This document shows positions 41,712-51,400 of a DNA stretch of 64,000 nt, one piece after another. Location: assembly GCF_021284765.1 (NCBI RefSeq), contig NZ_CP089924.1, positions 2,250,001 to 2,314,000 of the forward strand. The letters are read 5' to 3'. Every line of letters begins with the position of its first letter. Position 1 is the first letter of the stretch. The position numbers were made by a program, and so were the translations under genes. The DNA is from Lysobacter sp. 5GHs7-4. GTDB lineage: Bacteria > Pseudomonadota > Gammaproteobacteria > Xanthomonadales > Xanthomonadaceae. Below the pieces are notes generated by a model, which was not told the origin of the DNA, searched no databases, and worked only from the letters and a program-made list of their open reading frames with translations.

Positions 41712-41729
41712 GCATCGATCCATCGATGC
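41712..41729. promoter_or_regulatory. Perfect inverted repeat upstream of DUF1993 gene
   Basis: GCATCGAT-CC-ATCGATGC is a perfect 8-bp inverted repeat with a 2-bp spacer, 60 bp upstream of the DUF1993 start, where an operator could lie. No cognate regulator is known. Confidence 0.35.
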
Positions 41730-41789
41730 GTGCATGGCCGTGTGGCGGGGCCGGCGTACCATGGCGGATTCACCACCACGAGTCCCGCC

Positions 41790-42299
41790 ATGACCGTTTC
41801 CATGCACGCCGCCTCCGTACCCGTGTTCAAGCAGTTCCTCGGCAGCCTCAGCGCGCTGCTGGATAAGGCCCAGGCCTTTGCCGCGGACAAGAAGATCGAA
41901 CCGGAGGTGCTGCTGCAGTCGCGCCTGTACCCGGACATGTTCCCGTTGCAGCGCCAGGTGCAGATCGCCTGCGATTTCGCCAAGAGCGTGAGCGCGCGCC
42001 TGGCCGACGCCGAGGTGCCCTCGTATCCGGACGACGAAACCAGCGTGGAGCAGCTGCAGGCGCGCATCGCCAAGGCCACGGCCTTCATCGACAGCCTGGA
42101 GCCGCTGCTGTTCGAAGGTTCGGAAGCACGCGACGTGGTGCTGCGCCCGGGTACGCCGAAGGAGCGCCGCTTCTCCGGCACCGACTACCTGCTGCACTAC
42201 GGCCTGCCGCAGTTCTATTTCCACGTCAGCACCGCCTACGCGATCCTGCGCCACAACGGCGTCGAGGTCGGCAAGCGCGACTACATGGGCCAGGGCTGA
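41790..42299 (+). CDS. DUF1993 family protein
   Basis: This is a 169-residue helical protein of the DUF1993 type: HAASVPVFKQFLGSLSALLDKAQAFA, LYPDMFPLQRQVQIACDFAK and YLLHYGLPQFYFHVSTAYAILRHNGVEVGKRDYMG. The family resembles DinB-like four-helix bundles and lacks a proven function. The start ATG at 41790 begins the domain; upstream frames are not conserved. Tandem hairpins follow the stop. Confidence 0.87.
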   Translation: MTVSMHAASVPVFKQFLGSLSALLDKAQAFAADKKIEPEVLLQSRLYPDMFPLQRQVQIACDFAKSVSARLADAEVPSYPDDETSVEQLQARIAKATAFIDSLEPLLFEGSEARDVVLRPGTPKERRFSGTDYLLHYGLPQFYFHVSTAYAILRHNGVEVGKRDYMGQG

Positions 42300-42309
42300 G
42301 GCCCCGCCC

Positions 42310-42338
42310 GGCGCGCAACGGGCCGACCGTTGCGCGCC
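42310..42338 (+). terminator. Hairpin terminator after DUF1993 gene
   Basis: A perfect 12-bp stem (GGCGCGCAACGG / CCGTTGCGCGCC) with a GCCGA loop starts 10 bp after the stop. A second, longer GC-only inverted repeat follows at about 42342-42378. Confidence 0.6.
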
Positions 42339-42405
42339 CGCGCGCGGCGCGCTTGCATCGCGCGCGCCGCGCGGCGACCATGCGGTTCGGTTTTGGGGAA
42401 CCCGC

Positions 42406-42702
42406 ATGGAACTGCTGACGCTCGATCACTTCGCCCGCCACGTCGACGAAACCTTCTCGGCGGTCATGAACGACGGCGAGATCCCTTTCGTGCTGGTGGA
42501 GGCGCGCGCTTTGACCGCGTCGCAGGTGCCGCCGGGTGCGGCGCGGGCGCCGTTCTCGTTGCTGTTCCGCAACGGCTCGGCCTTTCTGTTCCCGCAGCAG
42601 ACCTACCTGATGCGCCATGCCGAGATCGGCGAGATCGGGATTTTCCTGGTGCCGGTCGCGCGCGAGCGCGACGGGTTTTTGTACCAGGCGGTGTTTAACT
42701 GA
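42406..42702 (+). CDS. DUF6916-type small protein of the tail-collar cluster
   Basis: This is a 98-residue protein: LDHFARHVDETFSAVMNDGE, a LVEAR segment, APFSLLFRN, FPQQTYLMRHAEIGEIGIFL and PVARERDGFLYQAVFN. I recognise this as a small beta-rich domain (DUF6916-like) that recurs beside tail-collar/microcystin-dependent-protein genes. It is not a known structural phage protein. It is convergent with the GNAT gene at the other end of the collar operon. Confidence 0.65.
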   Translation: MELLTLDHFARHVDETFSAVMNDGEIPFVLVEARALTASQVPPGAARAPFSLLFRNGSAFLFPQQTYLMRHAEIGEIGIFLVPVARERDGFLYQAVFN

Positions 42703-42897
42703 GGTCGTAAAGGGTGGCGGTCGCAGCTTGTGCGGTAGCTGCCCCAAAGCAGGGCTGAAGCGGGGCGTTCTCGCACGAGCAGCCCTGGATGTTCGGCTCC
42801 GCCGAAGTGTAGCGGAGCCCGCCTTCGCGGGAATGACGAAACGAAACAGGCACCGGGGCTTCAAGTAGCGCTTCGGTGACCGGCTTGAATCGCCGGA
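42703..42897. other. Intergenic region with REP-like hairpins
   Basis: TTCGGC/GCCGAA (about 42792-42806) and CCCGC/GCGGG (42818-42831) hairpins are followed by GAATGACGAAA, the pattern of a dispersed REP-type element. It may act as a terminator for the convergent DUF6916 and GNAT genes. Confidence 0.45.
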
Positions 42898-43449
42898 TCA
42901 ACCCTGGGTCCAGCGCAACAGCAGGTGGGACTGCAGATTCTCGATCACAACGAAGCCAAGGCGCTGGTACAGGCGCTGCGCGGCGGCGTTGTCGGATTGC
43001 ACGTGCAGCTTCAAGCCGCAGCCTTGCGCGGCGGCCGTTTGCTGGCTGTGGCCGATCAGGGCCGCGGCCACGCCGCGCCCACGCTCGGCCGGCAGCAGGC
43101 AGACATCGACGATCAGGTGATCGGGCGCGGCGCGCTGCAGGTAGTAGCGGCCGACCGGCGCGCCGCCGCGCTCGATGGCGAGGAAGTCGGCGTCGGCGTA
43201 GTGCAGCAGGTAGTGCTGGTGCTGCAGCGCGAACTGGTTGTCGAGGAAGGCGCGTTTGGCGGCGTCGGGCCAAGGGATAGGCGCGAGTTCGTCGGCGCGG
43301 GTGCTGGCGTAGAGATCGCGCAGCCAGGGCAGGTCGTCGTCGCGCAACGGCCGTAACGCGTACCCGCGCTCGCTTAGGAGCGCGGGTGTCGTCAGGCGGT
43401 CGTCGCGGCCCGTCGGAAACGCTGTTAGCCGCGACGGCGCCTGCATCAT
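42898..43449 (-). CDS. GNAT family N-acetyltransferase in the tail-collar operon
   Basis: This is a 183-residue protein. YALRPLRDDDLPWLRDLYAS, then LIVDVCLLPAERGRGVAAALI (acetyl-CoA pyrophosphate loop RGRGVA) and VQSDNAAAQRLYQRLGFVV define GNAT. The start lies only 4 bp after the stop of the third collar gene, so it is co-transcribed. It may acetylate one of the collar proteins, but substrate is unknown. Confidence 0.85.
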   Translation of the reverse strand: MMQAPSRLTAFPTGRDDRLTTPALLSERGYALRPLRDDDLPWLRDLYASTRADELAPIPWPDAAKRAFLDNQFALQHQHYLLHYADADFLAIERGGAPVGRYYLQRAAPDHLIVDVCLLPAERGRGVAAALIGHSQQTAAAQGCGLKLHVQSDNAAAQRLYQRLGFVVIENLQSHLLLRWTQG

Positions 43450-43453
43450 GTCC

Positions 43454-43987
43454 TTACGGGAAGGACGGGAAGACGCCCTGCAACGCGATGCAGAAGTTCG
43501 ACGCGAGGTAGGGCTGGCGGTTTTCGTGCGGCTGGCCGTTGCCGGCCGGGCCGATCATGTTGGGACTGAACTGCACGCTGGCGGTCGCGTTCTGGACGAA
43601 CGGATTGCCGGTGGTGGGCAGGCCCAGGTAGTTGCCCGCAGCCGGTGCGCTGGTGCGCTTGGCTTCGGTGGGCTGGTTATAGACGGTCAGCGGGTGGGTG
43701 TGCGACGGAATGGTGTTCTGGGTCAGCGTCACCGAGTTGCTGCCGTAGACCTCACCGATGGAGTGAGGCGTCAGGCCCGGGCCCTGGCCCTGCTGGATGG
43801 CCGTGCGGTTGGTGAAGTTGGGCAGCTGGAAGGTGCTCTGGCCGTTACCGCCGTACTGGGTGCCCAGCAGGGAGAACAGCGCGGTGTTCTGCTGGATGGC
43901 CATGGTGACGCCATTGCAGAAGGCCCAGCCGCGCGGCGGGAAGTTGAAGCCGAACAGCTGGATTTCGCCGATGAAAGGTTCGGTCAT
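43454..43987 (-). CDS. Phage tail collar domain protein (microcystin-dependent-protein-like) 3
   Basis: This is a 177-residue protein. The tail collar domain is clear: FIGEIQLFGFNFPPRGWAF, CNGVTMAIQQNTALFSLLGT, YGGNGQSTFQLPNFTNR and the later IPSHTHPL. The C terminus FCIALQGVFPSFP is shared with its neighbours. It is the third of three tandem homologs, 48 bp after the second. These proteins occur outside prophages, and here no capsid, tail or lysis genes are present. Confidence 0.9.
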   Translation of the reverse strand: MTEPFIGEIQLFGFNFPPRGWAFCNGVTMAIQQNTALFSLLGTQYGGNGQSTFQLPNFTNRTAIQQGQGPGLTPHSIGEVYGSNSVTLTQNTIPSHTHPLTVYNQPTEAKRTSAPAAGNYLGLPTTGNPFVQNATASVQFSPNMIGPAGNGQPHENRQPYLASNFCIALQGVFPSFP

Positions 43988-44035
43988 GGTCGTGTCCTCG
44001 AATCGTATAGGCGCGAAGAATCGCGTGCCGGCGGC

Positions 44036-44566
44036 TTAGCCCTGCGACGGGAAAACGCCCGCCCAGGCGATGCAGAACTGCACCGTCAGCGTCGGCATTT
44101 CGTTGTCGTGCGGCTGGGTGTTGCCGGCGGGGACGATCGCGTTGGCCGCCAGCGGTGCACCGGTGGCGCCGGTGATGTCGGTGACGTACATGGTTTCGCC
44201 GGAGACCGCGGCGGGCAGGACCGTGTTGCCGACCGCGCCGGTGGTGGACAGGGCCGTGGTGGCCATCAGCGGATGGGTGTGGGTCGGCAGCTGCGTGGTG
44301 ATCAGGGTGACGCTTTCGGTGCCGGCCATCTGGCCCATCACGTAGGTGCCCAGACCCGGGCCGTGGCCCTGGTGGATCGGCACGCGGCCGCGCAGGTCGG
44401 GCACGCCGAAGGTGTTGATGCCGTCGCCGCCGTAGGTGGTGCCGATCAGCGCGTACAGAACCTCGTACTCGGCGATGGACTTAAGCGAGCCGTCGCACGC
44501 GAACCAGCCGTTGGGCGAGCGCGAAAAGCCGAACATCCGGATTTCTCCGACGTAAGGGGTGCTCAT
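44036..44566 (-). CDS. Phage tail collar domain protein 2
   Basis: This is a 176-residue protein (YVGEIRMFGFSRSPNGWFAC, ALIGTTYGGDGINTFGVPDL, LPTHTHPLMATTAL, FCIAWAGVFPSQG). The middle variable part differs from its neighbours, as expected for divergent tandem duplicates. It lies 30 bp after collar gene 1. AGGAGTTCCTTATGAG supplies a ribosome binding site overlapping the spacer. Confidence 0.9.
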   Translation of the reverse strand: MSTPYVGEIRMFGFSRSPNGWFACDGSLKSIAEYEVLYALIGTTYGGDGINTFGVPDLRGRVPIHQGHGPGLGTYVMGQMAGTESVTLITTQLPTHTHPLMATTALSTTGAVGNTVLPAAVSGETMYVTDITGATGAPLAANAIVPAGNTQPHDNEMPTLTVQFCIAWAGVFPSQG

Positions 44567-44596
44567 AAGGAACTCCTGTAGTGGATGCCGGAAGCG

Positions 44597-45121
44597 TCAG
44601 TTGCGCGACGGATAGATGCCGGCCAGCGCGATCACGAAATTGATCACGGTGTAGGGCTGCATGTTCGGGTGCGGCTGGTTGCCGCCGGCCGGGCCCACGC
44701 CCTGCAGCGGGACCAGGGCGCCGGTGCCCGGTCCGAAGATGTTGGTGCTGTTGGTGCCGTACAAGCCCGAGGTGGGATTGCGCAGCGCGCCTGCGACGTT
44801 GGTGCCGTTGACCAGGTGGTTATGGCCGGGCATCTGACTGGTCAGCAGGGTCACGTTCTCGACGCCGCCGGTTTCGCCCTGGGTGTAGGGCGTCGGGTTC
44901 CAGCCCGGATCCACGGAGTTGCCGGCACCGGTCGGGGTGCGGGACTGCATGTTGGGCAACGCGAAATTGGTGGTGCCGTTACCGCCGTACATGGTCCCCA
45001 ACAACGAAAACAGGGCTTGGTTCTGGGCGATGGCAAGGAGCTGTCCGTTGCAAAGGGCGAACCCCTTGGGCGCGAACGGGAAACCCGTGAGCATGATCTG
45101 CCCGAGGAAGACTTCGGTCAT
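44597..45121 (-). CDS. Phage tail collar domain protein 1
   Basis: This is a 174-residue protein (FLGQIMLTGFPFAPKGFALC, FSLLGTMYGGNGTTNFALPN, MPGHNHLVNGTN, FVIALAGIYPSRN). It is the first gene of the collar-GNAT operon, with GGGGGAAAAGGT upstream. It is divergent from the giant autotransporter across a 295-bp region, so the two could be co-regulated. Confidence 0.9.
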   Translation of the reverse strand: MTEVFLGQIMLTGFPFAPKGFALCNGQLLAIAQNQALFSLLGTMYGGNGTTNFALPNMQSRTPTGAGNSVDPGWNPTPYTQGETGGVENVTLLTSQMPGHNHLVNGTNVAGALRNPTSGLYGTNSTNIFGPGTGALVPLQGVGPAGGNQPHPNMQPYTVINFVIALAGIYPSRN

Positions 45122-45416
45122 ACCTTTTCCCCCGAAAGGATGGTGGCACGGACGTCATGTCCGGCGCGGGCGCTACTCTCGCGCACTCTTCATGCGCCAG
45201 ACAAGCGAAATTTTTGCCGCGGTGCAGCAAGAAAAATCTGTGAGCTACGTGGCACTTTCTTTGAGCCGCGAATCCTGGTTGAATGTCGGGCAGCAGTTCG
45301 CAAGGGGTGCGGTCTGGGCTTAGGCCCGGGGTCCGCGGACAGGGATACAGGTCTCGCCGGACTGGCTCGAAAGCCTGCGGGCGTTCGGGCCTGTGCGGTG
45401 CCAACAGGGGCAGAAC
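45122..45416. promoter_or_regulatory. Divergent promoter region between collar operon and autotransporter
   Basis: This 295-bp gap includes an AT-richer patch (about 45208-45270, with AAATTTTTG and AAGAAAAATC) that is the likely promoter region for both directions. No specific boxes are assigned. Confidence 0.4.
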
Positions 45417-48400
45417 ATGCAACAGCTTTCAGCGCATAGCGTGGAGACGCCGCGTGCGCCTTCCCACGTCTTCTTCACTACGCTCTTCTCCTGGTTCGCC
45501 ATGGCGCTGCTCGCCTTAGGCAGCGTGTGGCCGCAATCGGCGCTGGCGGCGCCCTCGACCTTCTGCCCCACGTTGAGCATGTCGGTGGCCCATAGCGGCT
45601 CGCAGACGATCAACATCAATCACTGCCACGGCGGCTTCGGCATCGCCGCGGGCAGCGCGGCCACGCCGCACGGCACCCGCACCGTCGGCGTGCAGTCGGG
45701 CGCGAACATCCCGTTGACCTACACCCACAACGGCGACACCGCGACCACCGACACGTTCATCATCAAGGACGACTTCAACAACGACATCACCGTGACCGTC
45801 GCCATCGGTCCGGCGTCGACGATCACCATCGGTGCCAGCCCGGCGGTCGCGCTGACCGTGGGCGTGCCCTTCAGCACCACCCTCAGCGGCAGCGGCGGTA
45901 CCGCGCCCTATACGTTCGTGCTGGACGGCGGCACCATGCCGCCGGGCCTGAGCCTGACCGGCAACACCATCAGCGGCACGCCGACCCGGCGCGGCGCGTA
46001 CGCCTTCAGCATCCGCGCCACCGACAACGTCGGCGACAGCGGCGTGCGCACCTTCAGCGGTTCGGCCGCCAACCCGACCCTGACCATCGCGCCTTCGCCG
46101 CCGCCGGTGGCCGCGCAGGGCATCCCGTACACGGTCACCTTCACCGCCAGCGGTGGCGTCCCCACGTACGCCTTCGCGCACGAGGTCGCTTCCGGCCCGC
46201 TGCCGCCCGGTCTGAGCCTGAGCGGCGCGACCCTGAGCGGCACGCCCACCACCGTGGGCACCTTCACCTTCGGCATCCGCGTCACCGACAGCAGCTCCGG
46301 CACCGGCACTTATGCCGAGATCGAGACGGTGACCCTGCAGGTGATCCTGCCGCCGACCATCGTGGTCAATCCGGCCACCGTGCCGGGCGCCACCGTCGGT
46401 GCCGCCTACAGCCAGACCTTCACCGGCAGCGGCGGCACCGCGCCGTACACCTTCGCCATCAGCGCGGGCGCCTTGCCGGCCGGCGTGAGCCTCAACACCA
46501 CCTCCGGCGCGCTGACCGGCACGCCGACTGCCGCGGGCACCTTCAACTTCACGGTGCGCGCGACCGACGCCAACAACTTCTCCGGCACCCGCGCCTACAG
46601 CCTGGTGGTGGCGCCGCCGGTGATCGTGATCGCGCCGACCACGCTGCCCAACGGCGCGGTCGCGGCGGCTTATAGCCAGACCGTCAGCGCCAGCGGCGGC
46701 ATCGCGCCGTACACCTACGCGGTAACAGCCGGCGCGCTGCCGGCCGGCCTGAGTTTGAACACCACCACCGGCGCCTTGACCGGCACGCCGACCGCGGGCG
46801 GCACCTTCAACTTCACCGTGACCGCCACCGGCAGCAGCACCGGCACCGGCGCGCCGCACACCGGTTCGCGCGCCTACGCGCTGGTGATCGCGCCGCCGAC
46901 GGTGAACCTGCCGGCGACCACGCTGGCCAACGGCACCCAGGGCGTGGCCTACAGCGCCACGCTCAATCCGGCCAACGGCGGCACCGCGCCGTACACGTAT
47001 GCGGTCACCGCCGGCGCCTTGCCGCCGGGCCTCGCCCTGATCGCCAGCACGGGTACGCTGTCCGGCACGCCGACCGCGTCGGGCACTTTCAACTTCGCCG
47101 TGACCGCGACCGACAGCAGCACCGGCAGCGGGCCGTACAGTTCGGCGCCGCGCGGCTATGCGCTGCAGATCATCAACATCCCGCCGGTGGCCAATCCGGT
47201 GTCGGCGACGGTCGCCTACAACAGCGGCGCCAATCCGATCACGCTGAACATCACCGGCGGCGTGCCGACCTCGGTCGCCATCGGCGCCGCGCCGGCCAAC
47301 GGCACGGCGATCGCCAGCGGCACGTCGATCACCTACCAGCCCACCCCGGGCTACGCCGGTCCCGATAGCTTCACTTACACCGCGACCAACAGCGCCGGCA
47401 CGTCCGCGCCGGCCACGGTCAGCATCACCGTCGGCAACCCGACGATCACGGTGGCCGCGAGCGGTCCGCTGACCGCGCAGATCGGCGTGGCCTATACGCA
47501 GACGTTCACCTGGACCGGCGGCACGCAGCCGTTCTCCGGCTACACCGTCGGCGGCCTGCCGGCCGGTCTGAGCATCACCGGCACCACCGCCAACAGCGTC
47601 ACCGTGTCCGGTACGCCGAGCGCGGCGGGTTCGTTCGCGCTCACGCCGACCGCGACCGATTCCAGCACCGGCAACGGTCCGTTCACCATTGGCGGCAACT
47701 TCACCCTGTCGGTGAGCGCGCCGACGCTGACGCTGACGCCGGCCGCGGGCACGCTGAGCGCGACTTACGGCGCGGCGTTTAGCCAGACCTACGTCGCGGG
47801 CGGCGGCACCGCGCCTTACAACTACACGATCTCGGCGGGCGCGCTGCCGGCCGGCCTGAGCCTGGACGCCAACACCGGCGTGCTGTCGGGCACGCCGACC
47901 GTCACCGGTCTGTTCACCTTCTCGGTGCGCGCACGCGACAACTCGACCGGCACCGGCGCGCCGTTCGCACGCACCCAGAATTACGTGCTGCAGGTGGCCG
48001 CGCCGACCATCACCGTGTCGCCGGCCACCGTGCCGAACGCGCAGATCGGCGTGGCCTACAGCCAGGCACTGACTGCGGCCGGCGGCATCGCGCCGTACAG
48101 CTTCGCGGTCACCGCCGGCGCGTTGCCGGCCGGTGTGAGCCTGAGCACCACCGGCAGCCTGAGCGGCACGCCGACGGCGGGCGGTACGTTCAACTTCACC
48201 GTCACCGCGACCGACAACCACGGTCAGACCGGTTCGCGCGCCTACACGCTCACCGTGAGCGCGGCGACCATCACCGTCGCCCCGGCGACGCTGCCCAACG
48301 GCGGCGTGGCGCAGGCGTACAGCCAGACCGTGACCGCGTCGGGCGGCACCGCCGGCTACAGCTTCGCGGTTACCGCCGGCGCACTGCCGCCGGGCCTGAG

Positions 48401-51400
48401 CTTGGCCGGCACGGGTAACCTCACCGGCACGCCGACCGCGGGCGGTACGTTCAACTTCACCGTCACCGCGACCGACAGCAGCACCGGCAGCGGCCCGTAC
48501 ACGGGTTCGCAGTCCTACACCGTGACCATCACGGCCGCGACCGTGTTGCTGCCGCCGACCAGCCTGCCCAACGGCACCGTCGCCAGCGCCTACGGTGTGG
48601 CGATCAATCCGGCCACCGGCGGCACCGCGCCGTACAGCTACGCGGTCGGCACCGGCGCCCTGCCGCCGGGCCTGTCGATCGGCGGTGCCGGCGCCATCAC
48701 CGGCACGCCGACCACGCCGGGCAGCTACACCTTCAACCTGATCGCGACCGACAGCAGCGGCGGCAGCGGCCCGTATTCGTCCGCGCCGCAGAGCTACACG
48801 CTGTTGATCAACGACATCGTGCCGGTGGCCAATCCGGTCTCGGCCACGGTGGCCTACGGCAGCAGCGCCAATCCGATCACGCTGAACATCACCGGCGGCA
48901 TTCCGGCCTCGGTGGCGGTCGCGTCGGCTGCGGCGCATGGCACCGCGACGGCCAGCGGCACCAGCATCACCTACACCCCGACCGCCGGTTACGCCGGTCC
49001 GGACAGCTTCACCTACACCGCGACCAACAGTGCGGGCACCTCGGCGCTGGCCACGGTCACCATCACCGTGTCCAACCCGAGCATCACCGTGACCGCGGGC
49101 GATCCGCTGACCGCGCAGATCGGCGCCAGCTACAGCCAGACCTTCACCTGGAATGGCGGCACCGCGCCGTACACCGGCTTCGCCGTCACCGGCCTGCCGG
49201 CCGGCCTGAGCGTGACCGGCACCACCGCCAACAGCGTCACCGTGTCGGGCACGCCGACCGCGAGCGGCAGCTTCGCCCTCAACGCCAGCGCCACCGACAG
49301 CAGCACCGGCAACGGTCCGTTCACCGTCGGCCAGGTCTTCACGCTGACCGTCGGCGCGCCGACGCTGAGCATGACGCCGGCCGCCGGCAACCTGCCGATG
49401 AACTACGGCGTGGCCACCACCATCAACTTCGCCGCCAGCGGCGGCACCGCGCCGTACAGCTTCTCGCTGGCCGCCGGTTCGTTGCCGGTGGGCGTGAGCT
49501 TCAGCTCGGCTGGCGTGCTCAGCGGTACGCCGACCGTGCCGGGCAACTACAACGTCTCGATCCGCGCGACCGATGCCAGCACCGGCGCCGGCGCACCGTT
49601 CGCGTTGCAGCAGAGCTACACCATCGTGGTGGCCGTGCCGGCGATCACGATCGATCCGCCCAGCCTGCCCAACGGCGCCGCGGCGACGGCGTACAGCGCC
49701 CAGCTCAGCTCCACCGGCGGCGTCGCGCCGTACAGCTACTCGCTGCTCAGCGGTGCATTGCCGATCGGCATGACCTTCAGCTCGGCCGGTGCGATCTCCG
49801 GCATCCCGCGTTCGGACGGCAACTTCAGCATCACCGTGCAGTCGACCGACACCAACGGTCAGACCGCCTCGCGCGTGTACACCTTCAGCATCGCGCCGGC
49901 GACGGTGGTGATCGCTCCGTCCACGCTGCCGGGCGGCACGGTCGGCATCGCCTACTCGCAGAGCCTGAGCAGCAGCGGCGGCATCGCGCCGTACACGTAC
50001 TCGATCGTCTCGGGCAACCTGCCGATCGGCGTGGCCTTCAGCTCGGCGGGCGCGATCAGCGGCACCCCGACCACGGCGGGCAGCTACACCTTCGTGGTCC
50101 GTTCCACCGACGACGCCGGCTACAACACGACGCAGAGCTACACGATCGCGATCGCCGACGCCGTGCCGGTGGCGGTCGACGACACCGCCAGCACCCTGGC
50201 GCAGCAGCCGGTGACCATCGCCGTGACCGGCAACGACACCGGCGTGATCACGTCCATCGCGATCGCCTCGGCGCCGGCGCACGGCACCGCCGTGGTCAGC
50301 GGCCTCAACATCGTCTACACCCCGGCCACCGCGTACTTCGGTCCGGATTCGCTGACCTACACCGCGATCGGTCCGGGCGGCACCTCGGCGCCGGCCACGG
50401 TGTCGATCACCGTCACGCCGTTGCCGGTGCCGGTGGGGCAGCCGCAGACCGCCACCACCTTGGCCGGCCAGCCGGTCACCATCGACACCACCGTCGGCGC
50501 CAGCGGCGGCCCGTACACCGGTGTGACCATCCTCACCGCGCCCAGCACGGGCACGGCGGTGGTCAGCGGCACCAACATCATCTACACGCCGCCGGCCAGC
50601 GCCTCGGGCACGGTCACCATCGGCTACACGCTCAACAACGCCTTCGGCCCGTCGGCGCCGTTGACGGCGACCGTCACCGTCAATCCGGTGCCGGTGGCGG
50701 TCTCGCGTCGCGTCAGCACCATCGCCGGCACGCCGGTCGTGGTGGATCTGACCGCGGGCGCGACCGGTGGTCCGTTCACCGCCGCCACGGTGGTGTCGCT
50801 GTCGCCGGCCTCGTCCGGCACCGCGACCATCGCCCAGGTCGGCAGCGGCGCCAGCGCGAGCTATCGCCTGACCTACACGCCGAACACCGCGTTCTCGGGC
50901 ACGGCGACGGTCACCTTCACCCTGGCCAATGCGTACACGACCTCGGCCCCGGCGACCATCGACATCGACGTCGCGGCACGCCCGGATCCGACTCAGGACG
51001 CGGAAGTCATGGGCCTGCTCGGTGCCCAGACCTCGGCGGCGCGTCGCTTCGCCAACTCGCAGATCGGCAACTTCCAGCAGCGCATGGAAGGCATGCACGG
51101 CGGCGGCGGGCAGGGCGGTCGCTTCCAGAACGGCATCACCTTCGGCGTCGACCGCCGTTGCAGCGACGACGTGCGCCGCACGCCGGGCAGCGACTGCCGT
51201 CAGGTCGCGACCCGCGACGAATCCGCTCCGGTGGAATCGGCCAATGCGGCCGCGAACGGCGGCGACAGCAGCTCGTTCACCATCTGGACCGGTGGCGCGC
51301 TCAACAGCGGCGATCGCGACAGCCGTTCCGGCAGCGCCGGCTTCGACTTCGAGACCACCGGCATCAGCGCCGGCGTCGATACCCGCGTGAACGACGTGTT

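Noticed and set aside
42898..45121. Prophage remnant because of three tail-collar genes
   Set aside because: There are no other phage structural, lysis, integration or packaging genes, base composition matches neighbours, and collar-domain clusters of this type occur in non-phage settings.
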